Shown piece by piece: positions 1 to 12,407 of a DNA stretch of 64,000 nucleotides (within the stretch, counting starts at the first letter, position 1; every line of letters begins with the position of its first letter). Location: NCBI GenBank assembly GCA_038501625.1, contig JAZAYU010000087.1, positions 1,604,001 through 1,668,000 on the forward strand, read 5' to 3'. The notes beneath the pieces are model-generated. The model ran no database searches and was not told the DNA's origin. It worked only from the letters and a program-made list of their open reading frames with translations. Origin of the DNA: Corbicula japonica (lineage: Eukaryota; Mollusca; Bivalvia; Venerida; Cyrenidae). A program made the translations under genes and the position numbers.

Positions 1-770
1 TCGGGGCTTGGGACCCGACGATGGTGCAGTTGCCTATTTTGTTTTGGTTCTTCTTTTATGTACAGGCCTTGAGCTAATATTGAAATGCTGGTATTTGCAC
101 CATAGCTTACACCGAATAACACGTGATAATAATCTAATTATACTGATATACTGGAAACATAAAAAAAGTATTAAAAAACTTTGCATTAAGGTTCCCATTT
201 CAGGCATGACTGCATCAAAATAGGCATATGTTACAATTAAAATGCACGGTAGAAATATATGGACACACAATACAAAGATACAAGATAAACTATAAGACGC
301 ACGATACACAACAGACGTTGCACAATATGCAGTAAATGTTTCTGGTCATTTAACGAAAATCGTATTTGTATTTACGCTGTGCAAACCAACGTAAAATTAG
401 TAGCACGAAAGACTGTTTTACAAATTTATCTATCTTCTTAAAATTATTGTTTCGCTTACGATAGCAGGTAGACGCATTTGAATCCTCGTTGTCTGGTTAT
501 CCCCCATTTTAAACATGAAGGAGATTTTTTTGGTTTGCGGCCATGTTTTTGTCACGTGATTCCCCACCCTGGCGAAACAAATAGAATCGCGGAGCATCGA
601 GCCGAATAATCACCTTATCGAGAACCCACAACCCCACACCTCGTTATATATCGAACTTTTTTTATTGCGGAGGTTAATAATTTAATACACGACTAAATAC
701 ATTTGTTAATATCCTCATTATCTGAAACATTATACTCACAATGTTAATATTTTCCCTAAGGCATTTTGTC
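1..770. other. Intergenic DNA, no gene recognised
   Basis: I see no convincing coding region here. The open frames are short and resemble no family I know. The sequence does not align by eye with the other A-type upstream regions until about position 740-780, where the conserved A-type upstream block begins. Confidence 0.5.
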
Positions 771-1614
771 CACAGAATTTATTTTAAAAACTTTTAGGCC
801 GTGAATTAAAATACGCACCGATGGAATGTACTTGCGATTTATTTACGTCCGCCACACGGAAATTATACAGAAAAAGAAGTCAAACGTGAAATCACATTTT
901 GTCTACAGATTTTTTTTAAAAAATCATTTGAAAGACACAGATGGAAATATGAACACACGTGACTTGCTAGTGATATTTACTGTGGCCAAGACCATTAAAC
1001 GAAATCTGGAGACCAGTCTTAAATCTCAAGCCTCTTCAGCCAATTAGATGCTTATGATTTGAGACTGGTCTCCAATCTTAGTTTTATGATCTTGAGCCTT
1101 GATGTCGACACATTCAAGTTGATATGACTCCGGCTTTAAGCATTTGTATTTCAAACATTGAAATCTACTTTCGGGTATGAGCGAACCAACGATTATTAAC
1201 AGTTGCAACAGGTGAAAGTAAAATCTGATACTCGAACGCATGACTTGCAGATATGACGAAACACGTAATTAAATTCACTTGGGGAAAATAGACAAACCAA
1301 TGAAATATAGCCATTAGATTTTTTAAATGCACAAATGGATTAAAATAGAGTTTGATAACCATCAATGGTTTATGAAGACTGTATAATGTGTTCTGACAGA
1401 TTTATGATATCATAAAAGTAACAAGATTATTTGCTCTGTGATAAATAAATATTTAAATTGGGTTTATAAAGGGATAATGATATTTTGTTTGAAGTATCAA
1501 TGCATCACTGTTAATAAGTGTCTAGGCTCCATGACAGACAACACGTTTTCGATATTTTTTCGAATGAATGATCAGAATCTGCTATAAAAGTATATACTAA
1601 CAACAGCTTATAAA
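771..1614 (+). promoter_or_regulatory. A-type TLR upstream region (A1 copy)
   Basis: This block recurs upstream of all four A-type TLR genes (about 19.8-20.5, 40.5-41.3 and 56.1-56.95 kb) and as an orphan at 29.7-30.5 kb. The best conserved part is 1352-1545. A TATA-like TATAAAAG lies at 1583-1590, about 25 bp before the A1 start codon; the other copies read TATAACAG there. Promoter function is inferred from position and conservation only. Confidence 0.55.
984..1098. repeat. Foldback (hairpin) MITE, family F copy 1
   Basis: About 115 bp with two nearly complementary arms (GGAGACCAG on the left, CTGGTCTCC on the right) around a short loop containing AGCCAAT. The same hairpin recurs near 19942, 30268 (partial), 40684, 50333 and 56333, with a degenerate half near 18575. 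The most complete copy is at 50333-50464. Confidence 0.75.
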
Positions 1615-3955
1615 ATGGAATTCAGAAGTAATGTGATATTACGTGTAATTCTGTTGAGTTCTGCTATAGTTGCATCTGAAGACTATGTTTCACAGCAATG
1701 CACTGAAGAGAACAACACCACTTGGACATGTAATTATATCCCTAAAAAAATACCAGATGGATTTACAAGCGTTCGAATTGTGGATTTTACGAAACCTGAT
1801 AAAATAACAATAATCAACAACGACCTATTCACCGATTTGAGTTGGATCAAAATTCTCTCTTTGGAGTTGGCGGATGTGAGGCCTATTTATCCAGAAAGAG
1901 GTGATTGTCACTTCTACTCAAACAGCTTCAGTACACTAAAACAGTTACAAGAACTAAAACTACACATGCTAGATGTTAATTTTACATCAGATGACGTTTT
2001 CGGGGGTCTTCCTTTACTCCATACCTTGGATATGAGAGACTCAATCCGTGTCACGTTTACAAAATTTATTGCGCAATTTAAAAACTCAACACACTTACCG
2101 CGCTTGCGCAATCTTTTTATTTCAAGGTTAGAAACAGATTGTCCCAACGACAACACGCATTTAAACTATGATTTCTTTAAATCATTAGCACCTAGGAATA
2201 TAGATAGATAGATAGATATTCTTTTAATCCTCCAAAAGAAGAGCGGCATACAAACATGGTAAACATACATGTAACAAATAAGGAAACACAGTTACAATTG
2301 ACAGAACGGTAATATACATGACATAACAAAATAGACGGAATATTAACAATTAACACGTAATTAACATACAGATAATGGAAGGCATATACATCTTAATGAT
2401 CAAACAACAAACGAATGAATGAAGAAAAAAGTAGAATTAAATGTGAGAATTATAATTATCAAAACATGTTGTTTATGACGAGATTCAATTTGGTGAACGC
2501 ACGTAAATTATGGCGCTTAAATACAGCTAATGTTATGATCAAATACGATACCTTGCCGAAACGAAACGCAAGATAAGTATTTATCAATCTGCCATTAATA
2601 CAATAATATTCTTACATGTGTATGTTAGCGATATATTGTACATAGAGCTGTATCTTGCCGAAACGAAACACAAGATAGAACTTTGATCACAAATATATCG
2701 AGTTACATTAAATAATAATTTTAAACGTAAGTACTAAGCATATGGTCAGGTAAAACAAAGTAAAGACAAATCTGAAACACATTCTATCATGTCGCAATAT
2801 ATAGAAATGTATACATGTATTACTATGCAATCTATGCAACAGTACTACTTCTGTCGATTTGAAACAGCAATGGTTTGCACATATAGTGAATGAATCGAGT
2901 TATCATTTTAAAACAATTAACTCTTGTAACATCGTCAAGCTCAAAGCTTATTAAACCGGAAATTATTTCTATGAATAAGCTGGTTGCGAGGACTTTGATT
3001 ACATAGCTGCTTAAATAACTCATCACCTAGGTATTTATGCAAATTTTTCCACATATTTTGACGGAGACTGTCGTTTCTTAAACAATACAATACAAGGTGC
3101 TCAGCTATAGCATTAATCGAAATTTTACATTACATAACAACGCCATGGGTAAACTATCGCTTCAAAACAACAACACTATTTCTCATCAGAAACTCTAAAT
3201 GGTAGTGGATTAGTGCCTCAAGCCACAACTCTATGGCTACGAAATATTACGTTCGAAATGCCCATGCCGCCAAACACACAAACGGAAAGATCGTGAGCAT
3301 TGAAAATTCCTTGCTGAACGATGTGCAATGGATCTGCGATAGAACAAAAGTAATATTTACAACAAGTTTAACATCAAGTGTGGTTTTGATTTTTATTGTA
3401 ACGCTGATTGTACTCATTGTAAAACGTAGAAAAAGTATAAAAAGACGTCAGAAATGAGTTGTCGTTCTTGATAAGCTGGATGAAGGCGTGGGACAATATG
3501 AGTTCGCAGTGTTTCTTTGATACAGTAGTAGAGATGACGATTTTGTTTCAAAACATATTGTTAACAAGCTGAAGGGCAAACCTTCAGCTTGTTACTGGAA
3601 TCGAAAGAAACCTTGTCTGCAGTGGTGATATAAATTTGCGACCCAGTTTTTCAATCCATGATGAAACAGCAAGATGTTATGAGCGAGTGTCTGTCGTGCT
3701 CGTATTAGTATCGGACAATTTCTTTCAAAGTGTCTACTGTCAGAATGAATTTGATCAAGCATAAATTCAGAGAAAACGTGTTATACTTATGCTAAAAGAC
3801 CACGTGGACGAAACTCTCATGTCGCCTAGTATGCTGGCATTGTACCGGCGCAACGTGAGAATTCTTTTAAGTGAAGAACATGGACAGTACCAAATTAATC
3901 CTTCGTGGGAGGATATATGCAACGCCATTCTGGATAAAATTGAAGTTACAGCATT
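1615..3955 (+). pseudogene. TLR type A pseudogene (A1)
   Basis: This is a relic of a type A Toll-like receptor, readable by alignment with the intact 754-aa copies at 41346 and 56954. The first 195 or so codons (signal peptide, N-terminal cysteines, first LRRs) are open. An antisense LINE fragment then interrupts it (about 2197-3125), with loss of about 215 bp of receptor sequence. A second deletion of about 619 bp, at an AAAC microhomology near 3281, removes the remaining LRRs and most of the C-cap. The TM segment survives, but the TIR part has stops at 3455-3457, 3518-3520 and 3762-3764 plus a one-base insertion near 3574. The normal stop is also lost through an extra T near 3953. It cannot make a receptor. 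Confidence 0.93.
2197..3125 (-). mobile_element. 5'-truncated antisense LINE inside TLR pseudogene A1
   Basis: On the minus strand, 3120 down to about 2980 encodes a piece resembling a LINE ORF2 C-terminus (EHLVLYCLRND, then RQNMWKNL), like the Cys/His tail seen at 15.4 kb. A non-coding stretch follows and ends at a TCTA-repeat tail (TAGA x4 on the plus strand, about 2201-2217), typical of some LINE 3' ends. Clade not assigned. It interrupts the receptor after LAPRNI and is accompanied by a target deletion of about 215 bp. Confidence 0.75.
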
Positions 3956-4087
3956 AATCCAGTCCATTTCCTATCAAGGAGAACATTTTGACAGTTAAGA
4001 ATACTAGTATTTCATAACAAGGTTTCTGTCTTTACTAAACCTCACTTAAGAATATGTCAAAACAATGTTTCGTCTTTAATAAAACGC

Positions 4088-4185
4088 TCCTTGATTAGCT
4101 CAACAGGTAGCGTAATTGGGTACCGTAATTAGCCATGGACGGCTGGGCGCTGTCGACGTAGGGGTTCGCTCCCCAATAGGGGCAA
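4088..4185 (+). mobile_element. tRNA-like SINE head behind A1
   Basis: An A-box-like TTAGCTCAACAGG and a B-box-like GGTTCGCTCCCC are spaced as in a tRNA gene, but no proper cloverleaf forms. Equivalent sequences lie behind A2 (about 23512), A3 (about 44938) and A4 (about 59350), and on the minus strand behind B1 (about 17060). This is probably a tRNA-derived SINE head or an old tRNA pseudogene carried by the array. Confidence 0.6.
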
Positions 4186-4199
4186 TATCAGTTTAATCA

Positions 4200-5006
4200 T
4201 CTCAAATAATAACATCTTAATCTGTATTATTTCTTGTAACAGTAATTATTCGTGTACATGTCTTTTCGTAAATTTGCGATTGGTAATTTTATATTATCAC
4301 ATGACGTTGAGTTAAGTGTATCTGTGGGTTACTTCCTTTCCCGTAAATTAACGATTCGTCTTGGAAAAAAGCCTGTGTTCCACTGCCTTGTAAAAGCTGT
4401 CCCTCCCCCCTTGTTTTTTAAAAGCTATTTACAGTGCACATTAAGTATCATCTGACTGATTTGCGTAAACTCTTGGTGTACAGAAATTTGAAACTGATAC
4501 ATAGAACTCGAGTCTAGGTACGTTACTTTAAAATATGTCTTAGTTGTATTGTATTTGGTTTGTTTATTTAAACTGTCTTAGTTATATTGTGCTGATTTTC
4601 TTTGTTTAAAGTCATAGTTGTATTGTATTTGGTTTCTTTTTGTTTAAAGTCTGCGTTGTATTATATTCGGTTTTGTTTCTTTAAAGTTTTCGTTATATAT
4701 TTGGTTTTGTTTCTTTAAAGTCTTCGTTATAATGTAATTGGTTTTCCTTTGTTTAAACTGTTCGTAGAATGTATTTTATTCTAAAATAATAAATCTTAGT
4801 TATATTCTATTTGTTGTTGTTTTTTTTTAGCTTGTGTAGACTAATTGTAAATGATATTTAGTTTAAAACCTTTATCTAAATTATATTCCTTTTGTTGTTT
4901 TTTTCGTTTGTGTACAATAATCGTAGAATGTGTTTATTCTAAAAATGTTAAAAAGGGGGATGTTTTCGCCGACAGTTTGAATGTGGAAAGCTGTCTTTGA
5001 ATCGAG
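4200..5006 (+). repeat. A-type 3' flank with degenerate T-rich tandem repeats
   Basis: Between about 4534 and 4790 a unit of roughly 50 bp, containing TTGGTTTTGTTTCTTTAAAG-like sequence, repeats with decay. The same flank is found behind A3 (45250-45590). No gene is seen. Confidence 0.6.
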
Positions 5007-5474
5007 TTTAGGTCAGAGACCACTAAATAGTTTCCCATAGACTTACATTATAAGATTTGGTCCTCCTGTGATTTAGTTCATATGACTCTTTCCAAAACTA
5101 CAACAGATTTGCAAAGTGGCACTCTTGAGCAAATCAAAAATGGCCAGAAATCAGGGTCTTCACCAACTCATTCTCTCAGCATTTTAAACCGAAAGTAACC
5201 ACCCCCAGAATGTAAACAAATCTTCAACCCAAAATAAGGAAAGTACCAAATTCATTAAAGTGCCACAAATCACCCTTCAAACAGTGTTTTAAAAAATCAT
5301 TTTTATGTAAAAGTATAGTATTAAAGTCATTTTACATTTTTGAAAACTAAAATTTATTTTATTCTCTATAGTTTTGGCAATTGAATCTTTGAAAATAAAG
5401 TAAGCCCGAATCATCCCTAGACAAAATTGTCCAATCCGCGACAGGCTTTTATATTTACTGTCCTCTGACCTAAA
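5007..5474. mobile_element. 468-bp MITE with TTTAGGTCAGAG termini
   Basis: The ends are inverted repeats: TTTAGGTCAGAG at 5007-5018 and CTCTGACCTAAA at 5463-5474. Its left 270 bp and right 165 bp match the two ends of the larger element at 7973-10653, so it looks like an internally deleted derivative. The paralogous site near 49300 lacks it. Confidence 0.75.
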
Positions 5475-6325
5475 GCTTAGCGGAAACCGATGCTCGTTCA
5501 ATTACATAGGATGTACACGCTATAGATGGTTCCCGATGTTCGTTCAATTAAATAGGATATAAACGCTATAGATGGTTCCGCCAAATACGAACTTGACTTG
5601 GTTTGATCGTCTTGCATTTGAGAGAACACGAGACGGGACGTGTATTAATAGCATATTAATAGTATAGCATTATAATTATTGGGTGTATAATTTGGATCAA
5701 GTATTTATTTTGACTACTGTAACAGTTATCAAAATTGCGCCGATTTCATGCATTGTTTGTATCAGGAAGTTGTTACGCTCTAGTCTCAATAATTCGACTG
5801 CAAGCACAGACCCATTATCAAACTGACTTTACAGATGTTTGTCCTTTAGGTCTCAAGCAGTTACGATCAAAACTGTGGTGGAAATCTGCTTTAAATTCCC
5901 TTTTTTTTCACTGCCATTTAAAAATTACAGCACTGCTGTGTTCATTTGTTGCTATAAAACATAAATAGTCTCTAACGTATCAATAAAATAAACACAAATC
6001 GATAATCTACAGTGAGGTAGACTTTTAGCAGTGTAACATAAAAACTATTGACATGTGTGGAGGTTTAAAAGTTTTGTTTTCATAATGAACGAAAAAGTTT
6101 CTTTAAAAGAGTCACATAATTATATTGATTCTAATTGGAATTAGCTTTTCAGGTATGTTATTTTTCAAAGATATATAAGGTTTAAAAAGACTATTTGAAG
6201 CCTTCAAAAGTTGCGATAAAGATTCTTATCGCTGGCATATAGACATAGAAGGACAATTTTCCGCATTGATTTGAATAGTAACTGGGTTGTGCGCGAAGGG
6301 CGACCATCGAATATATAGAAAAGCA
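5475..6325 (+). repeat. Duplicated piece of B-type upstream region
   Basis: This segment is repeated with high similarity at about 10654-11575, and more distantly at 30481-30800 and 49915-50200. It begins just to the right of a TTTAGGTCAGAG element in both of the first two places, so the element and its right flank were duplicated together. An open frame at 5735-5968 exists in both copies but has no recognisable protein content. Confidence 0.75.
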
Positions 6326-7972
6326 TTTCATTTTCTTTTAGTTTCAATTCATACTCAGCCATAACAGCACATAATTACAATGTTTACTTTTATGTTGGTT
6401 TATATAAATGGACACTTTGACCAGACAAGTAATGCATATCACACTTGTTCTTTAAAAAAATTGCATGATTTCAGTTTAAGAAATGCCTAACCAGAAATGT
6501 TCTCTCACCACAAGTAATTTGCATATAAAGTAATATATATATTCACTACATGATGTGTTTTCTGTTGCTTTTGAAGAAAAATGCAGCTTTCCACCAATTT
6601 TATAATTTCAAAACACTTAATTATGGGTTTCAATTACCCCACCCCCTTAAAATACAGCATTTTCCCCAATTTTAACACAATAACATTTTTTACAAGATAT
6701 ATAATTAAATAAATCAAGTTATTTTACCATAGATTTCATAAAAATCATACTATGTATTGAAAAGAATGATCAACATGAGCCTGTTTTTTCACATTTCATG
6801 ACAGATACAGGCTAGATCTGGTAGAAGAGAGCTTAATTTTGGAACCTTTTTGACATTACATTCCATCTTTTAGCCTTATTTTCTGGAATTTCTTAGCGAT
6901 TATGCTCATGATTTGACATAAATCATGTAGAGTGTTTCATTATGTGATATAAACCTATTTCTTGAAATATAATTCATGACTCACTGAGAAATATAACAAT
7001 TTATATGAAAAATATACCATATTTTGACTAAATTGAAGTAAATAAAATATATAAAAATTATAATCAGGCTGAAATACACCCAAAATTTGCATTTTATTGA
7101 TGAGACACACTTCAAGAAGCTTATTCCAATCAAAATCCACATAACCATTGCTACTTTCAGTGAATAAAAGCAACAAATTTAAGAATTTAATCAATTTTGC
7201 ATATTCAAGGGAGGTAATCAGAATAATGGAAAGGCAGTTATCTGTTGTTTATCAATTCATTGTAGTTGATAACCTTGCTAATTTCAATGTTTTTAAACAT
7301 TACATCTGAAATACAACTAAAATTAGATTTATTTCACTATATTTTAAGAAAGAGACAAAAATCTAAACACTGGTGGGGTGACAAATGCATTATAAAAACA
7401 CTACACCCCTGCATTCTTTCAAGTTGCATCATTTTAAAAGAGCTCAGGGACCACCAAAACTAAACAAAATAAAGCTGGAAGCAGTCTGTTTGTTTTAAAA
7501 TATTATGTAAGATTTTTTGGAGCCAAAATGCTGCAAAATTTACAAAAATGTTGCCTCAGATATTCAATGTGACTTGTTGGGAAAAAAATTCCAAAGGCAT
7601 GATGTCACGACAAAATATTTATCACAAAAGGTAATAATATAATTTCGACAAAATCTTTTCGTGCAAAATGCATTCCAAAACATTCGCGAAGAATGCCAGA
7701 AACATTTTTACATGCAGAATCCTTGAACACATAGGAAACTATAAAACTACATGTGATGTAGACCACTATTATTTGTTTGGCACCAGAATTTCTACCATGA
7801 TACTTATATTACTCAAATGTGCATTTGTATGGAATCTTTATATTATACATGAGCCATTTTCACTTAATTATGGTACATGTTCTATTAATCTACAAGTTTT
7901 AAGAAATAAAATATGAGAAAACCCTTACAAGTGCTCATTCTAGTACTAATCGAGCATTGTTTACATCCAGGC
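6326..7972. other. Intergenic DNA, nothing recognised
   Basis: AT-rich sequence without a convincing gene. Short open frames at 7266-7463 and 7668-7916 show no family resemblance. It separates the two copies of the B-type upstream segment. Confidence 0.5.
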
Positions 7973-10653
7973 TTTAGGTCAGAGACCACTAAATAGTTTC
8001 CCATAGACTTACATTATAAGATTTGGTCCTCCTGTGATTTAGTTTACACGACTCTTTCTAAAACAACAACAAATTTGCAAAGTGGCACTCTTGGGCAAAT
8101 AAAAAATGGCCAGACATTCTCTCAGCATTTTAAACCGAAAGTTACCACCTCCAGAATGTAAACAAATCTTCAAACCAAAATAAGGAAAGTACCAACTTCA
8201 TTAAAGTGCCACAAATCATCCTTCAAACAGTGTTTTAAAAAATCATTTTCTGGACGAATTATGGGTCATGTATTATATTTATTATTTAACTATTAATAGA
8301 TGATGTTTAATACGTACATCTAGTTTGACCCAAGAGAGATAAGAGGGTTACTAAAAAAGTTCAGAAAAGATGTTGTTTTGGTAAATACGTAATTTTTGTT
8401 ACTTATGCATTCAAAATTATTGTTTTAGAAATAAAATGTATTGCTATGAACGTTTTTATGGGTAGAAACCTTAGTTTTTGAAGTGAAATTCTTAAGTGAT
8501 TTTGACGGGGTAGAAGAACTTTTTGAACATCCCTTTCAATAACGGAAGTTATGTTTGATTGCTCTCCATTTGCATGTAAATATTGTATAGGAAGGATTCA
8601 CAGGTAGCCAATATGCTAAAAATAGATTCACTGATAAGAATTGACCTTAGCAACCTTGCTAGCGGTACAAATTTTGTATGACTTGCATTCAGTTTACTAT
8701 AAATTAGCTTGTGTTGAGGCATGGATCTGAAACCAAAATCTTTAAAAAAAAGTTTAGTAAGACACAACAATGTTGCTATGGTGTTTGTAAAGGTGACTCG
8801 AGGAATACAGACAAAGAGGGCATGGAAGATGTATCTTTATACCCTTTCCAAAACCAAAAACAAATGAGCATCAGTTCAAAAAGTGGATAAGTGCATGTGG
8901 TCGGCTGTATTTTATTATTGACAAAGCAAAAAATTTTAAAAAAGTGGACATGCAAATTCAGTTGATATTTTGTTGGAGGATTAGGACCTACAGAAGGAAA
9001 TCCAGACCCTATTCGAGCCTCTTTCATTCCGCTTTAGGTATAGAAAATTAAGTCAATCGTTTAGCTGTAGACATTTTATTTTGCATGGCAGAATAATAAT
9101 TTTGCTGCACCTATATAGATTTTCTCTTGTGAATTATGGTACTATAAATTTTGAACCATTTGCCCAAATCCATTAATAATAATGTCCTTCTCGTCCCCAG
9201 CTTCAATACCTGCCTTGCATCTGAAAAACAATTACAACAACAACAAAAACAATACATTTAATTTCTACATTTGATAAAATATACTTAATGACAATGAACA
9301 ACAGGAAACAGATTGAACCAATTCATTGTCACATTTAGCAAAAAGTGTTTCTTTTATTTTCGGGGTACAGTTTTTATTACGCAATAACTTTTTTATTATA
9401 AATAAATAAATTTTCATAATTTTGGTATCTAAATTACTGCAATGCATTCGGTATTATGAAACTGTGAAAAATGTTGATAATATGTATATTTTCCTTGTCA
9501 AAATGCAATTATTCCCACCGTCCGTTTTTATTGTCCTTAAGTATATTAACTTAATTACTAGTAATAATACCTACATACATAATTAGCCATATTAATTTTA
9601 CAATATTGTAAACATAAATATACAGACAAGATTAGTCATGATACATCATAAAGATACTGAAACTGCACCTGTTTCTGACCACCTCCAGCTCAAGATTATA
9701 TAATGCATGCTTTAACTGCTTGATATGAAAATACTATGAGAATTTCTATGAATCTTTTCAATTAATGCTTGCCTTTTCCCTGACAAATTTAAACCTTGAC
9801 ACTGTAATCAAAGTTTAAGTTAAACATTTGAATGCTCAGGTTATGTCAGATGAGCGAAACTTAACTCAAGGTTGAGCATTTTCTGTTAAATTTACAGCAA
9901 ATATCTTATCACAAGGAACCATTGTTTACACTGTATTGTACCACCTTCCTAGAAATGTGTATCATGTGGTACTGATAACACAAATTGATGACGTAGCTGT
10001 GAATCCTTCCTATTGAAAGGTTCTTGTTAACCTTTAACAATTTCATTGTGATCAAAGATTTCTTACCACTAATGTGGATTGCATAAAACACCTTTTTCCT
10101 TGTATCATTTAATTGCAACATCTATTTATGTCAGAAGTTCTCATGTCCATGTTTTGTGATATCTAGTCTAATTAAACGTTTTTACTACATTGCTTAACTT
10201 ATGTGGACAATATCCATTTCCCTCTACCCAGGGATCTTTCATCCATGCTGATATTCTTCAAGATATCATAATCACATCATTGCCAGTCATATGTGATATT
10301 CAATAAAATTTACCACCTATATAACTACTTATACTTGATCTCTATTTCATATCATAGGTCAAACAACTATTCACTTCATATCTACAATCAGATGGATCCA
10401 ACCACAAATTGGCTCAGGGACATTACATCATTAGCATGAATGTCATCCACATATAACACGTGTGTGTTATACTTTTCTTGTTATTTTAAAGTATATAATG
10501 AAAGTCATTTTACATTTTTGAAAACTAAAATTTATTTTTATTTTCTATCATTTTGGCCAATGAATCTTTGAAAATTAAGTAAGCCCGAATCGTCCTTATA
10601 CAAAATTGTCCAATCCGCGACATGCTTTTATATTTACTGTCCTCTGACCTAAA
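7973..10653 (+). mobile_element. 2.7-kb DNA element with TTTAGGTCAGAG ends carrying a THAP remnant
   Basis: The left end (TTTAGGTCAGAG at 7973) and right end (CTCTGACCTAAA at 10642-10653) match the ends of the 468-bp MITE at 5007-5474. The interior (8251-10490) is absent from the MITE and contains a decayed THAP zinc-finger coding segment. THAP domains are the DNA-binding domains of P-element-type and some other transposases, so this may be a decayed parent element. The rest of a transposase was not recognised. Confidence 0.6.
8774..9033 (+). pseudogene. THAP zinc-finger domain remnant
   Basis: Read across frames on the plus strand, this spells a THAP-like domain: CCYGVCKGDSR, then LYPF with a frame change to PFPKPKTNEHQFKKW, then ISACGR, and after another frame change FVGGLGPTEGNPDPI. 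The first Cys pair, the PFPKP segment, the Trp of KKW and the FVGG..P..NPDPI end are familiar from mollusc THAP proteins. The CxHF portion is damaged. At least two frameshifts are needed, so it is a relic. It lies inside the 2.7-kb TIR element and was probably part of its transposase or a captured THAP exon. The longer minus-strand frame over the same bases is a shadow. Confidence 0.7.
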
Positions 10654-11975
10654 GCTTAGCGGAAACCGATGCTCGTTCAATTATATAGGATGTACACGCT
10701 ATAGATAGTTCCCGATGATCGTTGAATTAAATAGGATATACACGCTATAGATGGTTCCGCCAAATACGAACTTGACTCGGCATGATCGTCTTGCGTTTGA
10801 GAGAACACGAGACGGGACGTGTATTAATAGCATATTCATAGTATAGCATTATAATAATGGGGTGTATAATTTGGATCTAGTATTAATATTGACTACTGTA
10901 TCAGTAATCCAAAATGTGCCGATTTAATGCATGGTTTGTATCAGGAAGTTGTTACGCTCTAGTCTCAATAATTCGACTGCAAGCGCAGACCCATTATCAT
11001 ACTGACTTTACAGATGTCTGTCCTTTACGTCTCAAGCAGTTACGATCAAAACTGTGGTGGAAATCGCACTGCTTTAAATTCCCATTTTTTCACTGCCATT
11101 TAAAAATTTCAGCACTGCTATGTTCATTTGTTGTTATAAAACATAAATAGTCTCTAAAGTATCAATACAATAAAAAAAATATTCCTCAAATAACACTTTT
11201 AAACTTACTATTGTTTATGCCGTGTAAATGTTGATTTTAATGCGATAACCAATGCGTCCCTTTTATAATTCGATAATCTACAGTCTGGTAGACTTTTAGC
11301 GGTGTAACATGAAAACTGTTGACATGTGTTGTTTTTTTTCATAATGAACGAAAAAGTTTCTTAAAAAGAGTCACATATATTGATTCTAATTGGAATTAGC
11401 TTTTCAGGTATGTAATTTTTTAAAGATATATAAGGTTTAAAAAACTATTTGAAGCCGTCAAAAGTTGCGACAAAGATTCTTATCGCTGGCATATAGACAT
11501 AGAAGAAAAAATTTCTGCATTGATTTGAATAGTAACTGGGTTGTGCGCGAAGGGCGACCATCGTATATATAAAAAAGCCCTTGATGCGCACAAATGGGCT
11601 AGTTACGCTCCTGTCAGAAATGTAAACTAAATGCATGCAAAATATAGTTATGACATGTTATACATGCTTAAGAGGTCGCAAACATTGCAAATGGCGAAAA
11701 CAGGCTAAAATTTCAAAAAATGAATTTTGGGGGAAATACTTATTGCCACATAGATTTTAGTAAATAAATGTATTTAGCTATGGATGTAGTAAATGTTTGC
11801 AAGCTCAATTTAGTCTAATTCATGTTCTAATTACCAAGCACATACTAAAACAAAAGAAAAACCATTTGCATGAGAACTCTGAAATTCATGAACAATATAC
11901 CAAAGCAACTCATACCTGAAATAAGTATATGCTGGTCTACAATGTTTAGTGCCAATTCGTCAAAATAGTGTTAGG

Positions 11976-12070
11976 GTTTTCAAGAAATTCAAGGAAATCT
12001 TACTTCCTGGTTCAAAGTGAAAGTAGAAAGTGAAAGTAGGAAGTAAGTTTTCATTGAACTTCTTGAGAAC
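11976..12070. repeat. Foldback with tandem IRF-like motifs in its loop
   Basis: Arms at 11976-12008 and 12038-12070 are complementary at about 29 of 33 positions. The loop carries AAGTGAAAGT twice (12015-12024 and 12028-12037), the second inside GAAAGTGAAA, which fits the ISRE consensus GAAANNGAAA. B2 lacks it at the equivalent place. It may be a MITE-like insertion; regulatory activity is inference. Confidence 0.6.
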
Positions 12071-12393
12071 TCAGGCATGAACACATTTTCTCAGTTTGCA
12101 TTGGTTATAGTGTAAAAAACATCTTAACTTAAATAAGTTTTTTACAACGCTAAAGATTTAGGGAAGGAGTTTAGGCGGCTTAAAACTTAGACAATACGAG
12201 TTTTTTTGTGCATGACTTGTTTTCACCAAAGGTTTATCATGTTGGGAATAATTATTTTTGAAGCTTTTTTAATTTGAGCCTGTAAAGATGTACTTTTTTT
12301 CAGACAAAAAACCTGAAAATATGGAAAATATGAAGTGTATTAGTTGCCCGCTTTGATATAAAGCAATGAAGAGTTGTCTCGCTTTGATATTAA

Positions 12394-12407
12394 CCAATAA
12401 GAATTGG
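12394..12407 (+). promoter_or_regulatory. CCAAT/ATTGG palindrome upstream of B1
   Basis: CCAAT at 12394-12398 and ATTGG at 12403-12407, about 165 bp before the first ATG. B2 has the same element at 31510-31523. In the geneless block near 52.26 kb the CCAAT is changed to GCAAT. It could be an NF-Y-type site. Confidence 0.45.

Noticed and set aside
1615..2211. 198-aa protein as a functional short LRR protein
   Set aside because: It ends in LINE sequence, and the rest of the gene is clearly recognisable as decayed TLR downstream.
5735..5968. 77-aa frame also present at 10914-11150
   Set aside because: Its similarity is explained by the duplication of upstream non-coding DNA. There are no protein motifs, and the third related region near 50190 does not keep the frame.
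8776..9027. 83-aa minus-strand frame
   Set aside because: It is the shadow of the plus-strand THAP remnant.
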